In this document: one piece after another, positions 1 through 7,521 of the stretch
Position numbering within the stretch: the first letter of the stretch is position 1
Layout: every line of letters begins with the position of its first letter
From: Alphaproteobacteria bacterium
GTDB lineage: Bacteria; Pseudomonadota; Alphaproteobacteria; CAAGCB01; CAG-977
Assembly: GCA_017539865.1 (NCBI GenBank)
Contig: JAFYCE010000018.1
Coordinates: 1-33,012 of the forward strand
Direction of reading: 5' to 3'
Length of the DNA stretch: 33,012 nucleotides
Position numbers and translations under genes: made by a program
Notes under the pieces: generated by a model
Database searches by the model: none
What the model was told of the DNA's origin: nothing
Seen by the model: the letters and a program-made list of their open reading frames with translations, nothing else

Positions 1-69
1 CACCCCGTCCGCGCCACGGAAAAAGAACTGAAAGCCGGTCATGAACCTTTTATGACAAGGGCGTCATAG
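1..69 (+). CDS. 3' end of an unidentified CDS (partial)
   Basis: From base 1 one plus frame runs open for 22 codons to a TAG at 67-69. The tail reads HPVRATEKELKAGHEPF followed by MTRAS. Codon choice (CTG, GTC, CGC, GCC) matches the real genes in this window, and the sequence turns sharply AT-rich just after the stop, as expected at a gene end. The piece is too short to name a family, and no terminator hairpin is visible directly behind it. It could also be a chance open frame. Confidence 0.45.
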   Translation, partial: HPVRATEKELKAGHEPFMTRAS

Positions 70-149
70 ACAATTCTTTTCGGTAAGTTTATATAATTTT
101 TCTTTTATTTTCAACAACTTAATTACCCCCCCCCATTGCCTTATTTTTC

Positions 150-179
150 TTGATTTTTTCTTATTTTTGTCTATACAAT
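150..179 (+). promoter_or_regulatory. Sigma-70-type promoter for the gene at 218
   Basis: TTGATT at 150-155 and TACAAT at 174-179 are separated by 18 bases, close to the -35/-10 consensus. Transcription would start near 186, leaving a leader of about 30 bases before the ATG at 218. A run of nine C residues (126-134) lies 15 bases upstream of the -35 box in an otherwise AT-rich stretch. Confidence 0.6.
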
Positions 180-217
180 ATCTCTATGTTAAACATTTAA
201 GTATAAAGGAGAAAACA

Positions 218-811
218 ATGGCTGAAATCGATTTGGGAACTTCCGGTTGGCATTCGGGAATATCCTATAAGGAAGAACAAAAAGTATTTAAAGATTTCCT
301 GAAGAAAATTGAAGATTTTCAGGAAAAGGAAGATAAAAAGATATTCAAACGGAAAGATACGATTGCGTGGACGCCCGAATTTGACGATATGATGTTGACT
401 TTTCTGACACCGAAAGAAATCAAACAATACGAGAACAACGGAAAAACGAAAAAGGAAATCCTGAAAATCGCTGAAAAGGAAATCAGAGAGCTCGGCTATT
501 ACACGGATAAATGGGGAAAGGAAAATCCGGGGTTGCATTTTGAAGCGGAAAAAAGAGCCTATGAAAAAAAGTTCGAGGAAAACAAGGTGCATGAAGTCGT
601 AAATGTTCTCAGACAAAAAACAACACTCCGCATGATACCTGCAGACGAATACGGATATCCGGACAAAGTGGCGGAAGCGGAGAAAAAAAATAAAAACACG
701 ATGAAAACGGAAACGGAAAAAAGAGCGCCTGTAAAGGACGCCGCTGAAACAAAGCCGAAAACGCTTTCACTGTCCGCTTTTATGGCGAAAATGAAACAAG
801 GGGGACGGTAA
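218..811 (+). CDS. Hypothetical Lys/Glu-rich protein
   Basis: This protein has 197 residues and I do not recognise it. The reading frame could begin at a TTG at 167, but that codon lies upstream of the predicted transcription start. The ATG at 218 has AAAGGAG (205-211) six bases before it, so I use that start. There is no signal peptide and no membrane segment. The protein is very rich in Lys and Glu, with long charged stretches (about residues 18-45 and 70-130) that look helical and possibly coiled-coil. An aromatic and acidic patch, WTPEFDDMMLTFLTPKE, lies near residues 49-65. The C-terminal 40 residues are low-complexity (Lys, Thr, Glu, Ala) and probably disordered, ending in a short Leu/Met segment. 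It is a single-gene unit with its own promoter and terminator. It is probably cytoplasmic, function unknown. Confidence 0.75.
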   Translation: MAEIDLGTSGWHSGISYKEEQKVFKDFLKKIEDFQEKEDKKIFKRKDTIAWTPEFDDMMLTFLTPKEIKQYENNGKTKKEILKIAEKEIRELGYYTDKWGKENPGLHFEAEKRAYEKKFEENKVHEVVNVLRQKTTLRMIPADEYGYPDKVAEAEKKNKNTMKTETEKRAPVKDAAETKPKTLSLSAFMAKMKQGGR

Positions 812-825
812 TCCCTTTTCTATTG

Positions 826-858
826 AAACGGCGGCTTTTTCGATGCCGCCGTTTTTCT
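826..858 (+). terminator. Rho-independent terminator
   Basis: A perfect 10-base stem, AAACGGCGGC (826-835) with GCCGCCGTTT (845-854), has a 9-base loop and a T-rich tail. It lies 14 bases after the stop of the plus-strand gene and immediately before the stop of the converging minus-strand gene. The T-rich tail is only on the plus side, so it mainly stops plus-strand transcription, though the hairpin may help in both directions. Confidence 0.85.
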
Positions 859-859
859 T

Positions 860-2368
860 TTACCGTTCCGCGTTTTTCGCCGCGATCGCTTTTTGCAGGG
901 CGACCGGATTTTCCTTAACGGAACGGGACAGGGATTTTCTTAAAACGGCCAATACTTTTTCATCGTCCTTTGTCAGCGGCTTTGTTCCCCGTTCCGGCGG
1001 ACGCGCCAACACCGTATTGTCAAAGCGAAGTTCCGCCTTCACGCCGTCCGACAGTTCCGGCAACGACAAGGCCTTTTCAACCAACGCCGGATTTTTTTCA
1101 CGGTTGTACTCGATGAAAGCCGCCACCGTCGCATAGTCGCGCATTTCATCGCCCGCCGCCGTTTTTTCATTAACGATTTTCAAACAGGCGGCCTTCTTTT
1201 CCTCTTTACCGGCGCAGCGGAAATCCAATTCGGCGGAGGAAACGTCGACAAGATTCTTAAAATAGCCGACAAACCTGTCCGCGATTTTTCCGCGACGGAA
1301 TGCGTCTTTTTCCTCCGCACTGAAGTTTTTAACGGTTTCCGCCTGCTTTTCAAGAGATTCTTTATATAAAGGGGCTATTTCCATTGGTCCCGACACGTTT
1401 AACGTTTTTTTCAAAATGCGGGCAGACTCTCTATAAACGCCGCCAACGGCGGAAATCGCGACATCATTGGCGTCTAAAAACGTCGTCAGCCTTCCGGCGA
1501 CGGGGAAATCTTCGATCCCCGTATCCAATCCCTGAACGGCGGAAGCGATCGAAAGAATGTCATGCGTCGTCTTGGTCAGCACTTTCACGGTATCACTTTG
1601 TAAAAACGCGTCATCGGCTTTCATATATTCGCCGCACGTCATTGCCGCCACCTGTTCCGTTGTCAAATGAACGGAACCGAAATTGCTTTTATCGACTTCC
1701 CCGCCCCGAATGCACCGAGCGATCACGGACAACGCCCGATTACTCATATAGATATTTTCATAGCCGGCCACACGGTCGCTTTCCTGAAAAAACGCTTTAA
1801 ACAGGACTTGTCGGGCTTCGTCCGTCCCGTTCTGAAAACCGAGCCGGCGTTGTTGCGCCCAATAATAATTATGCGTCAGCGGCGTCGATTTGTAAAATTC
1901 CTGAAAAGGCTTGGAATTTCCGGCAACACTCCATTCCCGAACGGCCTGATAAGCAAACACCTGCGCGTCGGCCTCCCTGAAACGGTCGATTTTGATTTGC
2001 GTTTCCAGATCGTAATCCGCCCGATCCGTTCTCTTGTCCGGCGCGCGCATGGTTTGCGTCGCATGGCGCACTTCATGGACAAGCGTTGAACACAGCTTGT
2101 CGTTCTTGGCTTCCGCCGATAAAGCAATCACATTTTTACCGAGATCGTAGGCTCCCCAAGCGTCGATTTTGCATAAACAGACCGTCGTCCCGTATTCCGC
2201 CAGATTTTCCAAAGCTTTCCGTCCGGTGGGGATTTTTTTCAGCTTGCCGATGATAAAAGACAGTTTCCGTTTTTCGGCGTCGCCGGCATAGCGCACTTTG
2301 ACGCCGCCGATAACACCCTCTTCCTTTCCGGCCTCGGGCGGTTTACGATCCAACGCCTCTTTCAGCAC
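860..2368 (-). CDS. Putative zinc metallopeptidase (HEVRH) coupled to glgX
   Basis: This is a 502-residue protein. Residues 98-102 read HEVRH, an HExxH zinc-peptidase motif, within a helical context (CSTLVHEVRHATQTMRAP). A Glu in the segment READAQVFAYQ, about 30 residues later, is a candidate third metal ligand, as in gluzincin-like families. The arrangement recalls the uncharacterised putative-metallopeptidase DUF families of alphaproteobacteria, but I cannot fix which one. No signal peptide or membrane segment is visible, so it is probably cytoplasmic, and the C-terminal 300 residues match nothing I know. The start is GTG at 2368 with GAGG seven bases before it. The glgX stop lies four bases upstream, so translation is likely coupled. 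An ATG at 2373 is out of frame and meets a stop after three codons. Protease activity is inferred from the motif alone. Confidence 0.75.
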   Translation of the reverse strand: MLKEALDRKPPEAGKEEGVIGGVKVRYAGDAEKRKLSFIIGKLKKIPTGRKALENLAEYGTTVCLCKIDAWGAYDLGKNVIALSAEAKNDKLCSTLVHEVRHATQTMRAPDKRTDRADYDLETQIKIDRFREADAQVFAYQAVREWSVAGNSKPFQEFYKSTPLTHNYYWAQQRRLGFQNGTDEARQVLFKAFFQESDRVAGYENIYMSNRALSVIARCIRGGEVDKSNFGSVHLTTEQVAAMTCGEYMKADDAFLQSDTVKVLTKTTHDILSIASAVQGLDTGIEDFPVAGRLTTFLDANDVAISAVGGVYRESARILKKTLNVSGPMEIAPLYKESLEKQAETVKNFSAEEKDAFRRGKIADRFVGYFKNLVDVSSAELDFRCAGKEEKKAACLKIVNEKTAAGDEMRDYATVAAFIEYNREKNPALVEKALSLPELSDGVKAELRFDNTVLARPPERGTKPLTKDDEKVLAVLRKSLSRSVKENPVALQKAIAAKNAER

Positions 2369-2372
2369 GCCA

Positions 2373-4559
2373 TTACCTCGAGAAGTGCTTTTTCTTCATC
2401 TGCGCCAGAACGCTTTCCTGAACGGCCGCGCGCTCCTTCGCGCGGTTTTCTTCACGAACAGCCTGCAAAACGACAACGGAATGAGCCTGCGCCTTATACG
2501 CTCCGTTTTTCACTTCGCGCTTGTCGGCAGGCAACTTTTCCATGCCCAACTGCGCGGTGTCGAAAGCGACCTGCCATTTCTGGCCGTTCGGCGCGGGAGG
2601 CATCTTGAATTCGATGTCGCCGTTATGGGCGTTCATGATCACCATAAAGTCGTCGTCGGCAGGCTTGCCGTCCTTCTTCGTTCTTTCACCGGCCAGAACG
2701 TAAGACAACGTCTTGGCATGGGGACCCCAGTCGGCTCCGGTCATTTCCTGACCGTCCGGACGAACCCAAGTAATGTCTTTCGTTCCCTTGTCGTCGACGG
2801 GCTGGCCGTTGAAATAGGAAACATTCGCCAAAGCCGGATGGTCGCGGCGCAGTTTCGTAATAAAGCCGACCATATCGGCGGACTTCACGTCGCGATCCGT
2901 CAGCTTGTCCCAGTTGACCCAGCTGGTTTCGTTATCCTGACAGTACGGGTTGTTGTTGCCGCCCTGCGTACGGTTGAATTCGTCACCGGCCAGACGCATC
3001 GGCACACCGGCGGCCATCATCAGCGTAGCTTCCAGATTGCGCACCATCTTGTTGCGGAATTCGTCCAACCCTTCGTCGCGGTAGCCTTCATGCCCCCAGT
3101 TCGTACCGTGGTTATCACCGCAACCGTCCGTATTGTTCCACGGATTGGCTTCGTTGTGTTTCCGGTCATAAGACCATAAATCTTTTGCCGTAAAACCGTC
3201 ATGCGCCGTCACAAAGTTGACGGACGGCGATTTTTCCGGCGCATCCCAGTTCCGCATATCGTCGGACGCCGTCATACGCTGTGCCATAGCGGCGGCCAGT
3301 CCCGCATTCCCGCACCAGAACCGGCGGGTGTCGTCGCGGAAACGGTCGTTCCACTGCATCCAGTTTTTCTGGAAGTTGCCGACCTGATAACCGTTGCAGT
3401 CCCACGGTTCGGCAATCAGCTTACACTTGGACAGGACGGGATCTTTTTTCAAATCCTCATAGAAAGCGTGATTCTTGTTATAGTCGCGGTTGGCGGGATC
3501 TTTTTCGTTTCCGCGTCCCATGACGGTCGCCAGATCGAAACGGAAACCGTCCACACCCATTTCTTCCGCCCAATAGCGCAGGGAATCGATCGCCAGACGG
3601 CGCGCCATCGGCTTGTTCATATCCAAAGCGTTGCCGCAGCCCGTTTCGTTGCGATACTTGGACTTGTCGTTCGGATCGTGCACAAAATAATATGCGCTGT
3701 CAAAACCTTTCAGCCCGATCATCTGGGAATGAGCATCACCTTCGCCGACATGGTTATAGACCACATCCATGATGACTTCCTTGCCCGCCGCATGGTAGGC
3801 GTTGACCATTTTCTTAAATTCGACGGGATTGCCGTAATCGGGGTGCGGTGCAAAATACGCGATCGGTTCATACCCCCAGAAATTGGACAAGCCCTTATCG
3901 GCCACGCCCTTATCCGTCGCAAACGCCTGAACGGGCAACAGTTCAACGGAAGAAATTCCCTGCTCGTCAATATACTTCATGACGTTCTGATTTGCCATGC
4001 CGGCAAATTTGCCTTTATCCGCTTCCGGAACATCGGGATGCTTTTTTGTAAAACCTTTAGTATGAGTTTCATAGACGACCGTCTGTTCCCAAGGCACATT
4101 CGGACGTTCCACCGTTCCGATGGCTTTCAAAGCCTCGGGATCCTGAATGATGGCTTTCGGGGCGATTTTACCCGTATCGACGGTATTCTTGGACTTCGGA
4201 TCGTCCGGATAGGAAGCCAGATAATCGTCGCTCCATTCAAATTCGCGATCCAGCTGACGCGCGTACGGATCGATCAGCAGCTTGTTCGGGTTGAAACGCA
4301 TTCCCCTGTCCGGATCATACGGCCCGTCCACGCGATAACCGTAGCGCATCCCCGGCTTTGCCGCCGGCAGATAGCCCGACCAGATGCCGTCTTCCGACCG
4401 ATTCGGCAATTCGATACGGGTTTCGTTGTCGTTTTCATCAAACAGACACAGCTCGACTTTTGTCGCGTTTTCTGAGAACACGGCGAAGTTCACGCCTTTG
4501 CCGTCATAGGTCGCGCCGAGTTTTTCAGTACTTCCGGGGAGAATTTTATTTTCAGCCAT
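2373..4559 (-). CDS. glgX: Glycogen debranching enzyme GlgX
   Basis: GlgX is a GH13 isoamylase-type enzyme that hydrolyses alpha-1,6 branches of glycogen limit dextrin in the cytoplasm. The 728-residue protein starts with a CBM48-type beta-sandwich (about 8-90: GATYDGKGVNFAVFSENAT, then YGYRVDGPYDP), followed by the (beta/alpha)8 barrel. Catalytic residues are visible: the nucleophile Asp near 342 (DGFRFDLA), the acid/base Glu near 384 (LIAEPWD) and the transition-state Asp near 454 (FVTAHDGF). E. coli GlgX is somewhat shorter, and the extra length here is spread over the domain linker and the C-terminus. A TTG at 4562 is possible, but the ATG at 4559 has AAAGGA seven bases upstream. It is the first gene of a two-gene unit with the putative peptidase. 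No other glycogen gene is in view. Confidence 0.93.
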   Translation of the reverse strand: MAENKILPGSTEKLGATYDGKGVNFAVFSENATKVELCLFDENDNETRIELPNRSEDGIWSGYLPAAKPGMRYGYRVDGPYDPDRGMRFNPNKLLIDPYARQLDREFEWSDDYLASYPDDPKSKNTVDTGKIAPKAIIQDPEALKAIGTVERPNVPWEQTVVYETHTKGFTKKHPDVPEADKGKFAGMANQNVMKYIDEQGISSVELLPVQAFATDKGVADKGLSNFWGYEPIAYFAPHPDYGNPVEFKKMVNAYHAAGKEVIMDVVYNHVGEGDAHSQMIGLKGFDSAYYFVHDPNDKSKYRNETGCGNALDMNKPMARRLAIDSLRYWAEEMGVDGFRFDLATVMGRGNEKDPANRDYNKNHAFYEDLKKDPVLSKCKLIAEPWDCNGYQVGNFQKNWMQWNDRFRDDTRRFWCGNAGLAAAMAQRMTASDDMRNWDAPEKSPSVNFVTAHDGFTAKDLWSYDRKHNEANPWNNTDGCGDNHGTNWGHEGYRDEGLDEFRNKMVRNLEATLMMAAGVPMRLAGDEFNRTQGGNNNPYCQDNETSWVNWDKLTDRDVKSADMVGFITKLRRDHPALANVSYFNGQPVDDKGTKDITWVRPDGQEMTGADWGPHAKTLSYVLAGERTKKDGKPADDDFMVIMNAHNGDIEFKMPPAPNGQKWQVAFDTAQLGMEKLPADKREVKNGAYKAQAHSVVVLQAVREENRAKERAAVQESVLAQMKKKHFSR

Positions 4560-4616
4560 CAAAGAATCCTTTCAAAAAACAGCCTAGAGCCGTAACCCGC
4601 TGTAAACTTTAGACAC

Positions 4617-4645
4617 ATTTTAGCGAAAACGGATAAAGCTGACAA
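4617..4645 (-). promoter_or_regulatory. Promoter of glgX
   Basis: On the minus strand TTGTCA (4645-4640) and TAAAAT (4622-4617) are separated by exactly 17 bases. The predicted leader is about 50 bases before the glgX ATG at 4559. This is the best sigma-70-like match in the gap. Confidence 0.6.
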
Positions 4646-4734
4646 GACATTTTTCATTCTTTTTTAATAAAATTTTTCTTACTATTTTTCAGGATTTCAG
4701 TTTTTATCAAGAAAAAAGCCGTTCTTTATTTTTT

Positions 4735-4757
4735 TGTCAATCAAACAACGATTGACA
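4735..4757. promoter_or_regulatory. Perfect 8-base dyad, possible operator
   Basis: TGTCAATC (4735-4742) and GATTGACA (4750-4757) are perfect inverted repeats around a 7-base spacer. Neither strand has a T-run placed as in a terminator (the flanking T-run is on the wrong side), so a protein-binding site is more plausible. It lies about 90 bases upstream of the glgX promoter -35 box and just beyond the terminator of the small lipoprotein gene. Which regulator would bind is unknown. Confidence 0.4.
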
Positions 4758-4771
4758 TTGTATCGGAATAC

Positions 4772-4802
4772 AAAAAAAGCCCCTGTTTCCAGAGGCTTTT
4801 TC
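4772..4802 (-). terminator. Terminator of the small lipoprotein gene
   Basis: The arms at 4774-4785 and 4790-4801 form a 12-base stem with one mismatch around a TTTC loop. On the minus strand the hairpin ends in a run of seven T. It starts 15 bases after the lipoprotein stop codon. The plus-strand copy also ends in a short T-run, so it could work in both directions. Confidence 0.75.
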
Positions 4803-4816
4803 GTTATCAACCAAGC

Positions 4817-4972
4817 TTATTTGGAGCAGGGTGAAATCAATTCAATGATGGAAATGCCCAAGAAAGAATCGTTTTCGCAAACTTTGTTGTTGCCTTCATA
4901 GCCACGGACGCCCGTGCAAGCAGACAGAGCCAACATACCCAACATCAATCCCAAGAAAGCTAATTTTTTCAT
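4817..4972 (-). CDS. Small lipoprotein, 51 residues
   Basis: A short frame of 51 codons begins MKKLAFLGLMLGMLALSAC, a textbook lipoprotein signal peptide: two lysines, a hydrophobic core and the lipobox LSAC with Cys19. The mature part is only 33 residues and holds two further cysteines (about residues 32 and 49), which could form a disulfide in the periplasm. AAGGA (4985-4981) lies eight bases before the ATG. A TATAAT box about 100 bases upstream and a hairpin terminator just downstream make it a self-contained transcript. I do not recognise a family. Small entericidin-like lipoproteins share the size and signal but not the visible sequence, so no function is assigned. Confidence 0.85.
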   Translation of the reverse strand: MKKLAFLGLMLGMLALSACTGVRGYEGNNKVCENDSFLGISIIELISPCSK

Positions 4973-5003
4973 ATCGTAAATCCTTAAGTTAAGTTTTCAC
5001 TAA

Positions 5004-5023
5004 AAGAGTTTAAAAAAACTCTT
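5004..5023 (-). repeat. Short hairpin in the lipoprotein mRNA leader
   Basis: AAGAGTTT (5004-5011) and AAACTCTT (5016-5023) form an 8-base perfect inverted repeat with an AAAA loop, inside the predicted 5' leader about 30 bases before the ATG of the small lipoprotein. It is AT-rich and modest in strength. It could affect RNA stability or translation, or be incidental. Confidence 0.35.
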
Positions 5024-5072
5024 GTAAAAGGGTGGCAAAAAATAGAACTAAAGTCAATATATAAAACTAACG

Positions 5073-5101
5073 ATTATATACTTTTGATTATTTTTCTTAA
5101 A
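5073..5101 (-). promoter_or_regulatory. Probable promoter of the small lipoprotein gene
   Basis: A perfect TATAAT lies at 5078-5073 on the minus strand, with a poor -35 candidate (TTTAAG, 5101-5096) 17 bases upstream. The -35 overlaps the T-tail of the rfb operon terminator. The leader would be close to 95 bases. The weak -35 suggests an activator or an alternative -35, so confidence is moderate. Confidence 0.45.
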
Positions 5102-5141
5102 AAAAAGGGAGACTCCTTGATTATAAAAAGAGCCTCCTTTT
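5100..5141 (-). terminator. Terminator of the rfb operon
   Basis: On the minus strand GGAGGCTC (5137-5130) pairs with GAGTCTCC (5115-5108), with one G-U wobble. The stem is flanked by an A-run on one side and a run of T on the other. It lies about 35 bases after the rfbB stop codon. Confidence 0.75.
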
Positions 5142-5174
5142 CTTTAACCTTCCGTTAAGCGCGTAACAATCCGC

Positions 5175-6188
5175 TCAACGTTTATTTTTCAGATACCATT
5201 CAACCGTTTTGACAATACCGGTGTCAAAATTTTCATCCGCTTTCCACCCCAATTCCGTTTCCAGCTTCGTCGCATCAATCGCGTAACGGCGGTCATGGCC
5301 GGCACGGTCTTTCACGAACGTGACCAGATCTTTGTATTTTCCTTCCTTGCGGGGAACTTCGCGGTCGAGAATCGAACAAATGGAATCGACGATCTGCAAA
5401 TTGTTGCGCTCGTTGCGTCCGCCGATATTGTACGTTTCGCCCGAGCGGCCTTTCCGCCAGATCAGATCAATCGCTTTGCAGTGATCCAACACATACAACC
5501 AGTCGCGGATGTTCTTGCCGTCGCCGTAAATGGGAATGTTTTCCCCGTTCAGACATTTGCGGATAATGGTCGGAATCAGCTTTTCCCCGTGTTGTTTCGG
5601 ACCGTAGTTATTCGAGCAGTTCGAGGTTGTCACGTTCATGCCGTAGGTATGATAATACGCGCGCACCAGCATGTCCGAAGACGCTTTGGACGCGGAATAC
5701 GGCGAGTTCGGCGCATACGGCGTCGTTTCCGTGAAGAACCCCGTTTCGCCCAAAGTCCCGTAAACTTCATCGGTGGAAATGTGATGGAATCGGCATTTTT
5801 CATAACCGGCTTTGACGACCCCCGGAGCGTCCATCCAATGACGGCGGGCGGTTTCCAACAAGGTGAACGTTCCCAATACGTTCGTTTTCACAAAGATTTC
5901 AGGCCCTTTGATCGAATTGTCGACATGACTTTCGGCCGCGAAATGAATGACGCCGCGAATATCGTGTTCAGCAAAGATCTTTTCGACCAGTTCCTTGTCC
6001 GTAATATCCCCTTTAACGAAGATATAATTCGGATTGCCCTGCACTTCCGCCAGATTGCGTTCGTCGGCCGCATAGGTCATCTTGTCCAGATTGACCAGAA
6101 CGATGTCGGGATGAGCCGCCAGAAAATACGGAACGAAGTTAGAGCCGATAAATCCGGCACCGCCGGTCACTAAAATTTTTTCAGACAT
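5175..6188 (-). CDS. rfbB: dTDP-glucose 4,6-dehydratase RfbB
   Basis: RfbB is an extended short-chain dehydrogenase/reductase that converts dTDP-D-glucose to dTDP-4-keto-6-deoxyglucose, step 2 of dTDP-L-rhamnose synthesis. Visible features are the Rossmann motif GGAGFIGSN near the N-terminus, HFAAESHVD, the active-site STDEVYG, and the YSASK pair (YxxxK). The length (337 residues) fits the family. A longer frame starts at a TTG at 6209, but family members begin right at the Rossmann strand, so I use the ATG at 6188 (MSEKILVTGG). AGGA lies about 12 bases before it. This start overlaps the end of rfbD by 19 bases, so translation is probably coupled. It is the last gene of the operon, and the hairpin downstream ends it. 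Confidence 0.95.
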   Translation of the reverse strand: MSEKILVTGGAGFIGSNFVPYFLAAHPDIVLVNLDKMTYAADERNLAEVQGNPNYIFVKGDITDKELVEKIFAEHDIRGVIHFAAESHVDNSIKGPEIFVKTNVLGTFTLLETARRHWMDAPGVVKAGYEKCRFHHISTDEVYGTLGETGFFTETTPYAPNSPYSASKASSDMLVRAYYHTYGMNVTTSNCSNNYGPKQHGEKLIPTIIRKCLNGENIPIYGDGKNIRDWLYVLDHCKAIDLIWRKGRSGETYNIGGRNERNNLQIVDSICSILDREVPRKEGKYKDLVTFVKDRAGHDRRYAIDATKLETELGWKADENFDTGIVKTVEWYLKNKR

Positions 6189-6988
6189 TTTTCCAAACTT
6201 TCCTGCCAATGAGAGATTTCAATTCCCAAAGATTTGATTTTAGACTTGTTTAAAACAGAATAAAAAGGCCGTTTCGCCTTTGTCGGATATTGTGCCGTTT
6301 CAATCGGATTGACACGGCATTCCAAACCGGACAGCTTCATGATTTCGCGCGAGAAGTCGTACCAACTGCATACGCCTTCGTTTGAATAGTGATATATTTC
6401 TTTTGCCCCGTCTTTCATCTGCGGCAACAAATCGACAATCGCTTTTGCCAAATCGGCCGCGTACGTCGGCGTACCGATTTGATCGAAAACAACGGATATT
6501 TCCTCTTTTTCCGCCCCAAGCCGGCGCATCGTTTTTACAAAGTTCGCACCATAGGGACTATACAGCCACGCCGTTCTGACGATCAAGGCCGTTTCGGCGT
6601 TTTCCAAAACGGCTTTTTCGGCATCCAGCTTCGACTGCCCGTAAACGCTGACCGGATTAGCCTGATCCGTTTCGACATACGGCCGGCTGCCTGTGCCGTC
6701 AAAAACATAATCCGTCGAAATATGAACGATCTTTACACCGGTCAAAGCCAGATTTTTTACGCCGTCCACATTGATTTTCCGGCATTTTTCAGGCTCGTCT
6801 TCCGCCTTGTCGACGGCGGTGTACGCGGCACAATTGATAATCGTATCGATATCGTTTTCCTTGACGAAAGTCCGAACCGCCGCCCGATCGGTAATATCCA
6901 AACCGGTCACATCCACGGCCAAAGCCTGCGGCAAAAGAGTCCGCAACTCCGTTCCCAACTGACCGTTGCATCCCGTGATTAAAAGCAT
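6170..6988 (-). CDS. rfbD: dTDP-4-dehydrorhamnose reductase RfbD
   Basis: RfbD is an NAD(P)H-dependent reductase that makes dTDP-L-rhamnose from dTDP-4-keto-L-rhamnose, step 4 of the pathway. The 272 residues match the family length. Visible motifs are the nucleotide-binding ITGCNGQLG at the N-terminus, NCAAYTAVDKAE, the HISTDYVFDG segment and YGQSKLDAE (YxxxK). The rfbC stop lies ten bases inside its start, and rfbB starts within its own end. Confidence 0.94.
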   Translation of the reverse strand: MLLITGCNGQLGTELRTLLPQALAVDVTGLDITDRAAVRTFVKENDIDTIINCAAYTAVDKAEDEPEKCRKINVDGVKNLALTGVKIVHISTDYVFDGTGSRPYVETDQANPVSVYGQSKLDAEKAVLENAETALIVRTAWLYSPYGANFVKTMRRLGAEKEEISVVFDQIGTPTYAADLAKAIVDLLPQMKDGAKEIYHYSNEGVCSWYDFSREIMKLSGLECRVNPIETAQYPTKAKRPFYSVLNKSKIKSLGIEISHWQESLEKCLKKF

Positions 6989-7518
6989 TCTTTCAGCCTC
7001 GGCAAAACTTTATCTTTTTCGGACAACAGAGCGTCTTCAACGGGAATCTGCCAATCGATTTCCAAATCGGGATCGGCGCAGCTGATGCCGCCTTCAGCTT
7101 CCTTGCAATAAACGTTATCGCATTTATAAGCGAAAACCGCCGTTTTTGAAAGCACGGAAAAGCCATGGGCAAAGCCGCGCGGAATGAACAGCTGCAGATT
7201 ATTGACATCACTTAATTCAACCGCGACGTGCTTTCCGAACGTCGGGGATCCTTTGCGTAAATCGACAGCCACATCCAGAACGGAACCTTGCAGCACACGC
7301 ACCAGTTTGGCCTGTGCATGTTCGCCTTTTTGAAAATGCAGCCCGCGAATCACGCCGTAAGAAGACTTGGACTGGTTATCCTGAACGAAATTGACATCGA
7401 TTCCCGCTTCTTTGAAAACTTTTTCGTTATATGTTTCAAAGAAATAGCCGCGATCGTCCGTAAAAATGCGCGGTTCGAAAATGACAACTCCCGAAATCTT
7501 CGTTTCGATAAACGGCAT
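6979..7518 (-). CDS. rfbC: dTDP-4-dehydrorhamnose 3,5-epimerase RfbC
   Basis: RfbC is a cupin-fold epimerase acting at C3 and C5 of dTDP-4-keto-6-deoxyglucose, step 3 of the pathway. The 179 residues match the usual size. Visible signature parts are DDRGYFFETYN, QDNQSKSSYGVIRGLHFQ with the catalytic His, VDLRKGSPTFGKH with its conserved Asp, and FIPRGFAHGF. It follows rfbA by three bases and overlaps rfbD by ten. Confidence 0.95.
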   Translation of the reverse strand: MPFIETKISGVVIFEPRIFTDDRGYFFETYNEKVFKEAGIDVNFVQDNQSKSSYGVIRGLHFQKGEHAQAKLVRVLQGSVLDVAVDLRKGSPTFGKHVAVELSDVNNLQLFIPRGFAHGFSVLSKTAVFAYKCDNVYCKEAEGGISCADPDLEIDWQIPVEDALLSEKDKVLPRLKECF

Positions 7519-7521
7519 TGC

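Noticed and set aside
2371-2373. ATG overlapping the glgX stop (TAATG) as the start of the peptidase
   Set aside because: It is out of frame with the peptidase and reaches a TGA after three codons. The GTG at 2368 is in frame with a well-spaced GAGG.
2298-3179. 293-codon plus-strand frame over the glgX 3' end and peptidase 5' end
   Set aside because: It overlaps two well-supported minus-strand genes and has no motif. Long antisense frames are common in this window because TTA, CTA and TCA codons are rare in the real genes.
3201-4475. 424-codon open frame on the plus strand
   Set aside because: It lies wholly antisense to glgX, whose catalytic motifs are clear. The antisense frame gives a His/Arg/Ile-rich sequence with no recognisable motif, an effect of codon bias.
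5295-6173. 292-codon plus-strand frame
   Set aside because: It is antisense to rfbB, which has all its family motifs.
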